Shown in pieces: positions 42,409 through 50,539 of a DNA stretch of 64,000 nucleotides. The notes beneath the pieces were generated by a model that was not told the origin of the DNA, ran no database searches, and saw only the letters and a list, made by a program, of their open reading frames with translations. Position 1 is the stretch's first letter. The number at the start of each line of letters is the position of its first letter. The DNA comes from Foliimonas ilicis (lineage in GTDB: Bacteria; Pseudomonadota; Alphaproteobacteria; Rhizobiales; Rhizobiaceae): assembly GCF_039939195.1 (NCBI RefSeq), contig NZ_JBDUUH010000003.1:186001-250000 (forward strand), read 5' to 3'. The position numbers and the translations under genes are program-made.

Positions 42409-43280
42409 ACGCGCGCTGCCGTGTTCCAGAAAATATCGGCTTCGGCATCGTCGCCGTGTCGGGCGACTGCCTTCCGGTGCGCAGCGACAAGCGAAGCGTG
42501 ATCGGTCCAGAGCTTTTCGATCGGGAAATTCGAGCCGAACATCAGGCGATCGCTGCCTAGAATCTCGATGGCATTATCGATGATCACGGTGATCAAATCC
42601 GGGTCGTTGCGGTGGACGAATGTACCCAGGCCGGAGAGCTTTGCAGACAGGTTCTGCAAGCGCGAAAGCTCGCGCAATCCGGCTTTCCACTCCTCTAAAG
42701 TCTGCGAAGATGCGTCCGTCAGCATGCCGGTATGGGTCAGGATGAAATCCGTCTCCGGGTTTTCCTCGACCAGATCAGCGCCGTCGCGCATCTGTTGCGG
42801 GAAGAGTTGGAGGTCGAAGGAAAGGCCATAATCCTTTAAACGAGCAACGTTTTTCCGCACGGCGGGATCGACAACCTGACGGGCATCGGAAGCAAAGCGG
42901 TATTCCGGCGTCTCGTGCCAATGAAGCTGCATACGCACGCCGCGCAAGAGCGGATAGCGCGCGAGCCGATCCAGTTGCGGCCTCACATCGTCGACACTCA
43001 TGTCTGCATAGCCGACAATGGCATGGGGCCAGCCGGTTTCTTCTGCGGTTTTCTGGACCCAGGCGACTTCCTTCTCGAAATCCTGCTTGGCCCAGTTGGT
43101 CTGGACGTAGACGGCTTTCTCGACGCCGGAGCCTTCATTGTCGGCGAGGAATTCCTCTATCGGATAGTCGCGGCGGATGGGTTCGTAGGGACCGAAAATG
43201 CGCGGCACCATATCTCCGACCAGCCACGGCAAATCCTGCTGCCGCCAGATGTGGAAATGCGAGTCGATGATTTTCTGCAT
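42393..43280 (-). CDS. amidohydrolase family protein (amidohydrolase_2 type)
   Basis: A 295-residue TIM-barrel hydrolase. The metal site starts with the HxH motif IDSHFHIWRQQ (residues 5-15), followed by LQLHWHETPEYRF, FILTHTGM and the terminal FGSNFPIEKLW, as in sugar-acid lactonases and 2-pyrone-4,6-dicarboxylate hydrolases. The ATG at 43280 shares one base with the stop of the VWA gene; the frame continues far upstream but is then the VWA gene read in another frame. As the last gene of the molybdenum-hydroxylase operon it probably opens a lactone or lactam ring formed after hydroxylation (inference). Confidence 0.87.
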   Translation of the reverse strand: MQKIIDSHFHIWRQQDLPWLVGDMVPRIFGPYEPIRRDYPIEEFLADNEGSGVEKAVYVQTNWAKQDFEKEVAWVQKTAEETGWPHAIVGYADMSVDDVRPQLDRLARYPLLRGVRMQLHWHETPEYRFASDARQVVDPAVRKNVARLKDYGLSFDLQLFPQQMRDGADLVEENPETDFILTHTGMLTDASSQTLEEWKAGLRELSRLQNLSAKLSGLGTFVHRNDPDLITVIIDNAIEILGSDRLMFGSNFPIEKLWTDHASLVAAHRKAVARHGDDAEADIFWNTAARVYRVE

Positions 43281-44422
43281 CAGGAAACCTCCCGCCAGAT
43301 TGCTTGTGCCGTCGCCGCAGGGCGCGCGAGCGACAGGATGAAATCGGTAAGCGTTGCGATGGACGAGCCGTCCACCAGATCGTCGAGCATGGGCAGGACC
43401 GCGCGCAAGGCTGTCGTCTGCGGACGAAATCGCGGATCGCCTGCAAGCGGTGTGCAGAGCGAAAGCCGAAAGGCGCGGGCGCTCAGACGGCGCATCGCAA
43501 GCTCCATCTCGGAATGATCGCCGCGCTCCAACGCGTCGGACAGGATCACGACCGCCGCGCCACGCGCGAAGGCGGCAAAGCGCGGCACCGAGAGGAGAGC
43601 GAGCAGGGTAGGCCCGATCCGTGTGCCGCCATCCCAATCATCCACTTGAGCAGCGACGCGGGAAAGCGCCTGATCGCATGTGCGGACGCGCAGTGACGGC
43701 GTAATGCGGGTTAGACGCGTTCCAAGCGTGAACACTTCGGCAGTATCCGCACTCTGCACCGCCGCATGGGCCACCGCCAGATAGTCCGCCGTATGCAGCT
43801 TCATCGATCCTGAAACATCGATCAGCAGCATCAACCGGCGCGGGATATTTTGGCGTCGACGCAGCAAGGGTGCGGGGACATCGCCATCTGCGCGAACGAT
43901 CGATCTCAGCGAACGACGCAAATCCAGCGTTCCGCGCGATGCGGTTCTGATCGTGCGGAACGAGCGGCGGAGGGGTAGGGCGTTTTTCAGATCGCGGCGA
44001 AACCGTTTCAGGAGGTCGTCGTCGCGTTCGAAAAGGCGCGCGCTCAGCCTTTCCTTGCCCGATGCGAGCTCGCCGGAGCTGTCTTCCACAATGGCTTCGG
44101 CCTGTTCCTTTTGCGGGCCGCCATCATCCTTGACCTGCGTTTCTTTCTCATCGGCATCGCCCTCTATAAAGGCCGCGGTCTCGCCGAAAAAATAGCTGCG
44201 GAAATGTGCGTCGAATTCGGCCCGGCGGTCCGGCGGCGGCGAAAGCGTTGCAAGTGCTGCCTCGCGTATGTCGGCCATGGATCGCGGACCTAGCAGCGTA
44301 ACCGCCGCCATGAAATCGCTCGTCTGTTCCGGCGCGACAGCAAAACCGAAGCGCCGCAGCACGCGCCCGAAACCCATCAAGACTTTCGCGGCCTGCGGCA
44401 GAACGGTGAGAACGCCATTCAC
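43280..44422 (-). CDS. VWA-domain protein, CoxE-like
   Basis: A 380-residue protein whose C-terminal half is a von Willebrand A domain with the metal-site start LMLLIDVSGSMKLHTADY (DxSxS). The N-terminal region matches CoxE-type proteins (FGFAVAPEQTSDFMAAV). The start is GTG 44422 overlapping the MoxR stop. CoxD (MoxR) and CoxE together help build the Cu-Mo or Mo active site of CO-dehydrogenase-type enzymes; here they probably mature the molybdenum hydroxylase encoded upstream. Confidence 0.85.
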   Translation of the reverse strand: MNGVLTVLPQAAKVLMGFGRVLRRFGFAVAPEQTSDFMAAVTLLGPRSMADIREAALATLSPPPDRRAEFDAHFRSYFFGETAAFIEGDADEKETQVKDDGGPQKEQAEAIVEDSSGELASGKERLSARLFERDDDLLKRFRRDLKNALPLRRSFRTIRTASRGTLDLRRSLRSIVRADGDVPAPLLRRRQNIPRRLMLLIDVSGSMKLHTADYLAVAHAAVQSADTAEVFTLGTRLTRITPSLRVRTCDQALSRVAAQVDDWDGGTRIGPTLLALLSVPRFAAFARGAAVVILSDALERGDHSEMELAMRRLSARAFRLSLCTPLAGDPRFRPQTTALRAVLPMLDDLVDGSSIATLTDFILSLARPAATAQAIWREVS

Positions 44423-45300
44423 GCCAACGCCTCCTCGATGATCTTTCCAAAATCCGGCGCGAGATAGGTGGAATCCTCTTCGTCCTTGATGAGAACGCCG
44501 ACTGCCCGGCGAAACGCTTCAGGCCACGGGCTGCCGCCCTTTTCGAGGATGGTCGCGGCATTTGCCCATTCGACCGCCTCCGCAATGCCCGGCGGTTTCG
44601 CCAACGGTCGCGCGCGGATGTTCTGCACGGCATTGGCGACGGCCCGCGCAGTTGCCTCTGCAACGCCGCCTGCGCGCAGCATGATGATGGCAGCTTCGCG
44701 CTCCGCATCCGGATAGCCGATCCAGTGATAGACGCAGCGGCGACGCAACGCCTCTGCCAGTTCGCGGGTGCGGTTGGATGTCAGGATGACGACGGGTTGC
44801 GAGGCTGCGCTTAATGTGCCGCGTTCGGGAATGCTGATCTGGAAATCCGAGAGAAATTCGAGAAGCAGCGCCTCGAATTCGTGGTCGGACCGGTCGATTT
44901 CGTCGACCAGAAGCACGAGCCGCTCCGGCGCTTTCAGGACTTGCAGCAAAGGTCGCGCAATCAGAAACCGATCATCGTAAATGTCGATTTCGTTTTCGCC
45001 AGCATGGCGAATGGCGAGCAATTGCCGCTGATAATTCCACTCATAAAGCGCGTGCGCTGCATCGATGCCCTCATAGCATTGCAGGCGTACGAGCGACCGG
45101 CCAAGCACTTCTGCAATCGCCTTGGCGGCTTCGGTCTTTCCGACGCCAGGTGCGCCCTCAAGCAGCAACGGTTTGCCGAGCCGAATAGCGAGAAAGATTG
45201 CTGTGGCGAGGCTTTCATCAGCCAAATAGCGACTCTTCGCCAGAAGAGTCGCTATTGCTTCGGGCGAAGTGGCAATCGTTTCTGGCGCTGTGCCTGTCAT
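44419..45300 (-). CDS. MoxR-family AAA+ ATPase, CoxD-like
   Basis: A 293-residue AAA+ ATPase: Walker A EGAPGVGKTE (about residues 38-47), Walker B LVLLVDEIDRSD, sensor VVILTSNRTRELAEALRRR (arginine finger region), and a lid domain. MoxR proteins act as chaperones with VWA partners; the gene next to it encodes one, overlapping by four bases. Directly downstream of molybdopterin-subunit genes this is the CoxD position of cox-type operons. Confidence 0.88.
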   Translation of the reverse strand: MTGTAPETIATSPEAIATLLAKSRYLADESLATAIFLAIRLGKPLLLEGAPGVGKTEAAKAIAEVLGRSLVRLQCYEGIDAAHALYEWNYQRQLLAIRHAGENEIDIYDDRFLIARPLLQVLKAPERLVLLVDEIDRSDHEFEALLLEFLSDFQISIPERGTLSAASQPVVILTSNRTRELAEALRRRCVYHWIGYPDAEREAAIIMLRAGGVAEATARAVANAVQNIRARPLAKPPGIAEAVEWANAATILEKGGSPWPEAFRRAVGVLIKDEEDSTYLAPDFGKIIEEALA

Positions 45301-45309
45301 TGCTTTACG

Positions 45310-46320
45310 TCAGGCCGTAGCGTTGGATTGCGCTTTAAGCGCGCGCAATATGCGCTCCGGCGTTATCGGCAGGGTGTCGATGCGAACGCCGACGGCGTCG
45401 AATACGGCATTTGCGACTGCCGGTATCTGCGGATTGGCGCACATTTCGCCAGGGCCTTTCGCGCCGAACGGCCCGTCTGCCGCCGGGCGTTCCAGCACGA
45501 TGATCTGCGTCTCTGCGAGGTCACCGGGGCCGGGCATCAGATATTCGTTGAAGTCGCGCCCGCCATGTTCACGGCTCGGATAATAGGGCTCGGTCGTCTC
45601 GTAGAGCGCATGGCTGATGCCCATCCACGAACCGCCGACAAGCTGCTGCTCGACCATTTTCGGATTGAGCGCGCGGCCGATCTCGAAGACATTCTTGACC
45701 GAGACGACGGTGACTTCGCCCGTCTCGTCATCCACATCCACTTCCGCGACCGAGCATGCATGCGCATAGCAGGTCGAGGGTTTCATCGCGCCCGTTTCCT
45801 TTTCAGGATATGAGCGCGGGACGAGGAACATGCCCCGCCCGGAGATCGAACGGCCGCGCTTGAAATGCGCCGACAGCGCCACGTCGAAGATCGAAATCGA
45901 CTTCTGCGGCGCGCCCTTGACCAGAATATTGCCTTCGCCGTCTGTCTCCAGATCGGAGGCGTTTACCTCCAGTTCTTCGGCGGCGACTTCCAGCATGACC
46001 TGCCGCGCTTCCTGTGCGGCCCGGATCACGGCATTGCCTGCCCGGTGCGTGCCGCGCGAGGCGAATGTGCCCATGCAATGCGGGCCGGTGTCGGTGTCCG
46101 CCGTATCCACAACAACACGGTCGGTCGGCACGCCGATTGTCTCGGCGCAAATCTGCGCCATGATCTGCTTCATGCCTTGGCCGAGATCGACGCTCGACAG
46201 CGTGACCATGAAATTGCCGGTAGGTGTGGAATGCACCAGCGCCTGCGTCGGGTCGCCGCCGAGATTCATACCGGTGGGATAGTTGATTGCGGCAACGCCG
46301 CGTCCGCGCTTTATCGCCAT
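45310..46320 (-). CDS. molybdenum hydroxylase large subunit, C-terminal part (separate gene)
   Basis: A 336-residue protein matching the C-terminal part of xanthine-dehydrogenase/CoxL-type molybdopterin subunits: GVAAINYPTGMNLGGDPTQA, SVDLGQGMKQIMAQ, DTGPHCMGTFASRGTHRAGN and GAKGPGEMCANPQIPAVANA with the catalytic Glu. It begins at ATG 46320 one base after the stop of the N-terminal half, in another frame, with a GGGAGAA ribosome site. Together the halves total 791 residues, the usual length of the single-chain subunit. Two-gene forms are known, for example in Eubacterium nicotinate dehydrogenase. Confidence 0.88.
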   Translation of the reverse strand: MAIKRGRGVAAINYPTGMNLGGDPTQALVHSTPTGNFMVTLSSVDLGQGMKQIMAQICAETIGVPTDRVVVDTADTDTGPHCMGTFASRGTHRAGNAVIRAAQEARQVMLEVAAEELEVNASDLETDGEGNILVKGAPQKSISIFDVALSAHFKRGRSISGRGMFLVPRSYPEKETGAMKPSTCYAHACSVAEVDVDDETGEVTVVSVKNVFEIGRALNPKMVEQQLVGGSWMGISHALYETTEPYYPSREHGGRDFNEYLMPGPGDLAETQIIVLERPAADGPFGAKGPGEMCANPQIPAVANAVFDAVGVRIDTLPITPERILRALKAQSNATA

Positions 46321-46321
46321 C

Positions 46322-47689
46322 TCAATTCTCCCTCGCATGCGAAGACATAGCGAAAAACTTCTCGTCAATCGGCCAGTTGGAGGCGCGCGAAGCCTCCTGC
46401 ATGCATTCGATTAAAGCTGCGCCCTCAGTGGGTTGGCGATGCGCCTTCATGTCACCGTCGCGATAGGCATTGATAAAGCGGAACTCCAGTGGGTCCATTC
46501 CGATCAATCGCGCCAGCTTGTCCATCTGCACTTCCAGAGCAAAGTCGCCAATGGTCACGCCAAAGCCGCGCATGGCGCTCGACGGCGTGCGGTTCGTGTA
46601 GACACAATAAGTGTCTATCGAAACATTCGGAATTGTGTACGGACCAGGATAATGGGCAGCGCCCTTTTGTGCACCATAAGGCGAGTGGCGCGAATAGGCA
46701 CCCGCATCCGTGTAGCCGGTGACCTGGCGCGCGATGATGCGGCCATCCTTCATCACGCCATCCTTGAGAATGATTTTTTCGGCAGCGCGCGGCGAGGAAA
46801 TCTGCATTTCTTCTTCCCGGCTATAGATGAAACTCACCGGTTTCCCGGTAAGCTTCGCGCCCAGAATTGCAATCGGCTCGACGATCACATCGACCTTCCC
46901 GCCAAACCCGCCGCCGACCGTGCCGCCGACCATATGCAGCTTGTTTCCGGGCATCTGCAGAATGATGGACGTGTTGTCGAGCGTGAAGAACATCGCTTGC
47001 GTGTTGGTGTAGCAGGTGAAACGGTCATTGCCTTCCGGGGCCACGATGCAGCCGGTCGTCTCGGTCGGCGCGTGCTCGATAGGGCCGGACGAATAGCTCT
47101 GTTCCAGAATGTGATCGGCCTCTGCAAAGCCTTTTTCGACGTCGCCGAAACGCACTTTCCGGCAGGGGCCGCTGTCGTAAAGATAGTAATTGTGGCCGTG
47201 ATATTCGTTGACCAGCGGCGCATCGGGTTTCAGCGCTTCTTCCATGTCGAAGACAGCCGGGAGAACCTCGTAATCGACCTTCACCTTGGCGGCTGCTTCC
47301 TGCGCGGCGCGCTCGCTGTCTGCCAGCACGGCCACCACAGCCTCGCCCTTCCAGCGAACCTTGTCGGATGCGAGAACCGTCTCGTCTTCGGGGCCGACCT
47401 GAATAAGAATCAGGATCGTATAGACATTGTGCGGCACGTCTTTCGAGGTCAAAACGCGCGCTACGCCTGGATGCTTTTCAGCCTCGGAAACATCGATGCT
47501 CTTGATGCGCGCATGATGATGCGGGCTGCGTACCATCTTCAGATGCAGCATGCCGGGAAATGTCCGGTCGCCGAAAAAGGATGTCTTGCCGGTCACATGG
47601 CCCGGCGAATCCGAACGCGGGCGGCCCTGGCCGATTTCGTGAAGATCGTCCTTGCGTTCGTCTGCGAAGTAGCTCTTGCGGAGTTCCAT
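46322..47689 (-). CDS. molybdenum hydroxylase large subunit, N-terminal part (separate gene)
   Basis: A 455-residue protein covering the first part of the molybdopterin-binding chain: GHVTGKTSFFGDRTFPGMLH, VAVLADSERAAQEAAAKVKV, GGTVGGGFGGKVDVIVEP (cofactor loop) and PSSAMRGFGVTIGDFALE. It ends EKFFAMSSHAREN, at the natural linker before the second Mo-cofactor domain, and the C-terminal part follows as its own gene. Substrate-type signatures do not match the CO-dehydrogenase AYxCSFR loop, so it is a hydroxylase of an unknown, perhaps N-heterocyclic or aldehyde, substrate. Confidence 0.88.
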   Translation of the reverse strand: MELRKSYFADERKDDLHEIGQGRPRSDSPGHVTGKTSFFGDRTFPGMLHLKMVRSPHHHARIKSIDVSEAEKHPGVARVLTSKDVPHNVYTILILIQVGPEDETVLASDKVRWKGEAVVAVLADSERAAQEAAAKVKVDYEVLPAVFDMEEALKPDAPLVNEYHGHNYYLYDSGPCRKVRFGDVEKGFAEADHILEQSYSSGPIEHAPTETTGCIVAPEGNDRFTCYTNTQAMFFTLDNTSIILQMPGNKLHMVGGTVGGGFGGKVDVIVEPIAILGAKLTGKPVSFIYSREEEMQISSPRAAEKIILKDGVMKDGRIIARQVTGYTDAGAYSRHSPYGAQKGAAHYPGPYTIPNVSIDTYCVYTNRTPSSAMRGFGVTIGDFALEVQMDKLARLIGMDPLEFRFINAYRDGDMKAHRQPTEGAALIECMQEASRASNWPIDEKFFAMSSHAREN

Positions 47690-47701
47690 GAATGTCTCTC
47701 C

Positions 47702-48184
47702 TCAAGCCGCGTTTTGCGAGTTGGAACGCGCAGCCATCATCACCGCCTGAATGATCGGCTCATAGCCGGTGCAGCGGCAGATGTTGCCTGCAAGCGCTTC
47801 GACCACGTCTTCGCGCGTCGGGTTCGGCGTGTGGTCGAGAAGCGTCTTGGCTGCCATGATCATGCCGGGTGTGCAGAAGCCGCATTGCGTGGCGAAGGTT
47901 TCGAGAAAGGCGATCTGCAACGGATGCATCACGCCTTTGTCTGAAAGTCCGGCGGTGGTCTGGATCACGGCGCCATTGCAGGTTTCGGCGAGCGTCAGGC
48001 AGGAAAGCCGCAATTCACCATCGATGATGACCGAGCAGGCGCCACAGGCGCCCTGATGACAGCCGCCCTTCGGCGACGTGTCACCCATCTTGTCGCGCAG
48101 CGCTTTCAAAAGCGTCGCGCCGCTATCGACGAACTCGGCTTTTTCTTCACCGTTGAGGGTGAACTGGACGGGTACTTTAGCCAT
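47702..48184 (-). CDS. 2Fe-2S subunit of molybdenum hydroxylase
   Basis: A 160-residue iron-sulfur protein with both clusters: plant-ferredoxin-type Cys42, Cys47, Cys50 and Cys62 (GGCHQGACGACSV) and the helical domain Cys101, Cys104, Cys136 and Cys138 (QCGFCTPG, ICRCTGY). It passes electrons from the Mo centre to the FAD subunit. The ATG at 48184 follows a GGAGAACG site; the open frame upstream to 48325 is not conserved. It lies 12 bases before the N-terminal molybdopterin subunit. Confidence 0.93.
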   Translation of the reverse strand: MAKVPVQFTLNGEEKAEFVDSGATLLKALRDKMGDTSPKGGCHQGACGACSVIIDGELRLSCLTLAETCNGAVIQTTAGLSDKGVMHPLQIAFLETFATQCGFCTPGMIMAAKTLLDHTPNPTREDVVEALAGNICRCTGYEPIIQAVMMAARSNSQNAA

Positions 48185-48224
48185 TCTTCGTTCTCCTCCG
48201 GCTGCCGTCAGGTGGCTGGGAAAT

Positions 48225-49019
48225 TCAGGCCAGAAGCAACCTGCCAAGATGCACGGGCAGGACTTCGCTTCGATACCAGGCGCTCGCAATCGCATCGGTG
48301 GGCGGCGACATGCGTTCGCCTGCAATTGCCAACGCCGCGGCGATTCCGTCCTTGGTCAGCGCTTTTCCGATGAGTGCCTTTTCCGCAGCCTTCGCGCGGA
48401 TCGGACGGTTCGCCATGCAGCCGAGCGCGATGCGTGCATTCGCGACGGTGCCGTTGTCTTCTTCCAGAACGGCGGCGATGCTCAGAACCGAGACGCCCTT
48501 GGGCTTGATGCGGGATACTTTGAGGAATCGGAACGAGTCATGCGCAGGCAGGTCGAAACTTACCGCGCTGACGATTGGCCCGCCTTTCTTGTCGCGCTGA
48601 TCGAGGAACGCCCCGATCTCTTGTGTCTCGCCGCCAACATGGACCATCGCATCGAGTGCCAGCAGCGCCACGGCAAAGTCGCCATAGGGCGAGGGCGCGA
48701 ACAGATTGCCCCCGACGGTCGCCATGTTGCGCACTGCCGGTCCGCCGATGACCCGTGCGACCTTGGCAAGGAAAGTCAGGTCCGGGTGGCGCACGATCGC
48801 TTCCATCGTCACCGATGCGCCGATTTTCACCTGGCCGCCGCTCACTTCGATGATCGAAAGGGAAGGGTCCGTCGAGCGCACCAGAGTCGTCAGGGACAAA
48901 TCGCCTTCGTTCGCCGCGCGCACGACCAGCGTGCCGCCGCCCATATAGCGCGCGCCTTCCGCCTTCAGAGCCGCTGTCGTGTCTTGAACTGTGTTGCAGG
49001 TCTGGAGAACGAGCGGCAT
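48225..49019 (-). CDS. FAD-binding subunit of molybdenum hydroxylase
   Basis: A 264-residue CoxM/XdhB-type flavoprotein. The FAD-contact blocks are YMGGGTLVVRAAN (about residues 25-37) and TVGGNLFAPSPYGDFAVALL (the TxGGN motif, about 105). The C-terminal CO_dehydrogenase flavin domain follows (ARIALGCMANRPIRAKAAE). The ATG at 49019 is chosen over one three codons upstream. It lies between the SRPBCC and 2Fe-2S genes in the order common to cox-type operons. Confidence 0.9.
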   Translation of the reverse strand: MPLVLQTCNTVQDTTAALKAEGARYMGGGTLVVRAANEGDLSLTTLVRSTDPSLSIIEVSGGQVKIGASVTMEAIVRHPDLTFLAKVARVIGGPAVRNMATVGGNLFAPSPYGDFAVALLALDAMVHVGGETQEIGAFLDQRDKKGGPIVSAVSFDLPAHDSFRFLKVSRIKPKGVSVLSIAAVLEEDNGTVANARIALGCMANRPIRAKAAEKALIGKALTKDGIAAALAIAGERMSPPTDAIASAWYRSEVLPVHLGRLLLA

Positions 49020-49041
49020 CGGCGGCACTCCGTATTGGCGA

Positions 49042-49485
49042 TTATTTCTGCTCTGCGAAATGGCTTTTCAGCGCATTGAAGCCACCCTGAAAAACGTTTT
49101 CGCCCATGCCCTTGGCGACGCCATCGGCTTCGCCTTCAGGTGCGTCGAAATCGGCAGACCATTCCGCATAGGTGCGGTTGCCATCGGTTACGCGCCGAAG
49201 CTGAAGCACCGCTTTATGGTTGGTGATCGGCTGTGGTGTCTCAATGATGGAATAGCTGACGAGGAATTTTTCGTCCGAAAAATCGAGGAGCTTTTCGCGG
49301 ATCGTGGCACCGCTGGCGACCGTGAAATTTCGCACGCTGCCTACCTTGTCGGCCGTGCCCCCATCCTCGATACGGCTCTGGATCATGCGCGGATGCCAGC
49401 TTGGCAGGCCGTTGAAATCGCGAATACGCGCCCAGACTTTTTCAATCGGCGCGTCGATGACGCTGGATATTGTAACGCTCGCCAT
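49042..49485 (-). CDS. SRPBCC-domain protein, CoxG-like position
   Basis: A 147-residue START/SRPBCC-fold protein, beginning MASVTISSVIDAPIEKVWAR and with WHPRMIQSRIEDGG and FQGGFNALKSHF. CoxG, a related fold, helps bind CO dehydrogenase to the membrane; many other members bind hydrophobic ligands. It is the first gene of the molybdenum-hydroxylase operon, 22 bases before the FAD subunit. Which role applies here is not visible. Confidence 0.8.
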   Translation of the reverse strand: MASVTISSVIDAPIEKVWARIRDFNGLPSWHPRMIQSRIEDGGTADKVGSVRNFTVASGATIREKLLDFSDEKFLVSYSIIETPQPITNHKAVLQLRRVTDGNRTYAEWSADFDAPEGEADGVAKGMGENVFQGGFNALKSHFAEQK

Positions 49486-49586
49486 TGGTCATCATCTCCA
49501 AAACTTCTGCTGACTGGATGCTATGCGAACGCTTCGTCACCCGCTTATCAATGCGTCTCGAAGATTTATCGATAAGTCTGAAATCG

Positions 49587-50414
49587 CTATGCCGCGAAAT
49601 GGGCGGCCTCCCGATAGAGCGTTGGCGGCACGCCCACATGGTCGCGGAAGAAGCGTGTGAAATTGCCCTGATTGGTGAAGCCGAGCTTCCAGGCCAGCGA
49701 GGTGAGCGGTTCGCGCGACCAACTCAATTGTTTCAGCGCCTCCTGCATGCGCAGCGTGTTCCAGTAGACATTCGGGGTCAGGTTCGTCTGCTGTTTGAAA
49801 AGCGCGAAGAAATGCGGACGCGACAAGCCCACGCTGCGCGCCACTTCATCGAAACATATGCGTTCGCAAACCCTTGCCTGCATCAGCTCGATCGCCTTGC
49901 GAACGCGGCAATCATACTGGATGTGGCTTGAAAGGCCTCTGGATTTGCGGGTGCGGGAAGCGTCGGCCGCTTCGAGCAATCCGTCGATCAGCCGCTCGAC
50001 TTCATAGTCGATAATGTCTTCGGCACCGCTGTCGTCGGTCATGCCGTCGAAAATCGCTGCGGCTGTCGCATGAAGCCATTTGTCGATCGGAATGCTGGCA
50101 CGGCCAAAAAGCGGCTCGCTGTAAGGCCGGTTCCGGCGCGCATTCGCCCATTCGGGATCGATGTAGAAGGCCAGGAAGCGCCCGGTGCGCCCGTCATGCG
50201 AAAGAGCATGGCTGTGCGGTTGGAACGAGTTGATCGCGGCGGCCACCCTTGGGCCGGGCGCCACTTTCTCATTGCCGATGGTCATCACACCGCCGGCACC
50301 GTCCAGCCAGAGGATGACATGCGCCTCGCGATGGGCATGCGTGACGAAATCTCCCGCCACGTTCAAAACGGAAACATGCCCGAAACTGCCCCTGAAGAGC
50401 TTGATCGACGACAT
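49587..50414 (-). CDS. AraC-family transcriptional regulator
   Basis: A 275-residue regulator with an N-terminal cupin sensor domain (HVSVLNVAGDFVTHAHREAH, about residues 12-31) and a C-terminal double helix-turn-helix (about 170-270: CFDEVARSVGLSRPHFFALF and LTSLAWKLGFTNQGNFTRFF). It lies upstream of and in the same direction as the molybdenum-hydroxylase operon, 101 bases away, and probably activates it. Confidence 0.88.
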   Translation of the reverse strand: MSSIKLFRGSFGHVSVLNVAGDFVTHAHREAHVILWLDGAGGVMTIGNEKVAPGPRVAAAINSFQPHSHALSHDGRTGRFLAFYIDPEWANARRNRPYSEPLFGRASIPIDKWLHATAAAIFDGMTDDSGAEDIIDYEVERLIDGLLEAADASRTRKSRGLSSHIQYDCRVRKAIELMQARVCERICFDEVARSVGLSRPHFFALFKQQTNLTPNVYWNTLRMQEALKQLSWSREPLTSLAWKLGFTNQGNFTRFFRDHVGVPPTLYREAAHFAA

Positions 50415-50469
50415 CGAATTTCCTCCCAGGACGTCTTTTTATGCGTCCTTTCGTCAATTCTCGCCGTCT

Positions 50470-50505
50470 GATGCGCCCGCGTCAAGAGAATGAAGCGGGC
50501 GCATC
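50470..50505 (-). terminator. hairpin after the GMC gene
   Basis: GATGCGCCCGC at 50470-50480 pairs perfectly with GCGGGCGCATC at 50495-50505 around a 14-base loop, 35 bases after the GMC stop. No U tract follows, so it may end or only attenuate the transcript before the AraC gene. Confidence 0.5.
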
Positions 50506-50539
50506 GAAATGAGCAAACGAAAGCCGGGGAGGTTTTCGT

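Noticed and set aside
45310..47689. Sequencing frameshift in one molybdopterin-subunit gene
   Set aside because: The break is at the inter-domain linker with its own ribosome site and ATG, and split subunits are known, so two genes are more likely. It remains testable.
46433..47944. 503-codon open frame on the plus strand opposite the molybdopterin subunit
   Set aside because: Antisense to a strongly conserved coding region, with biased His/Arg-rich composition and no recognisable domain.
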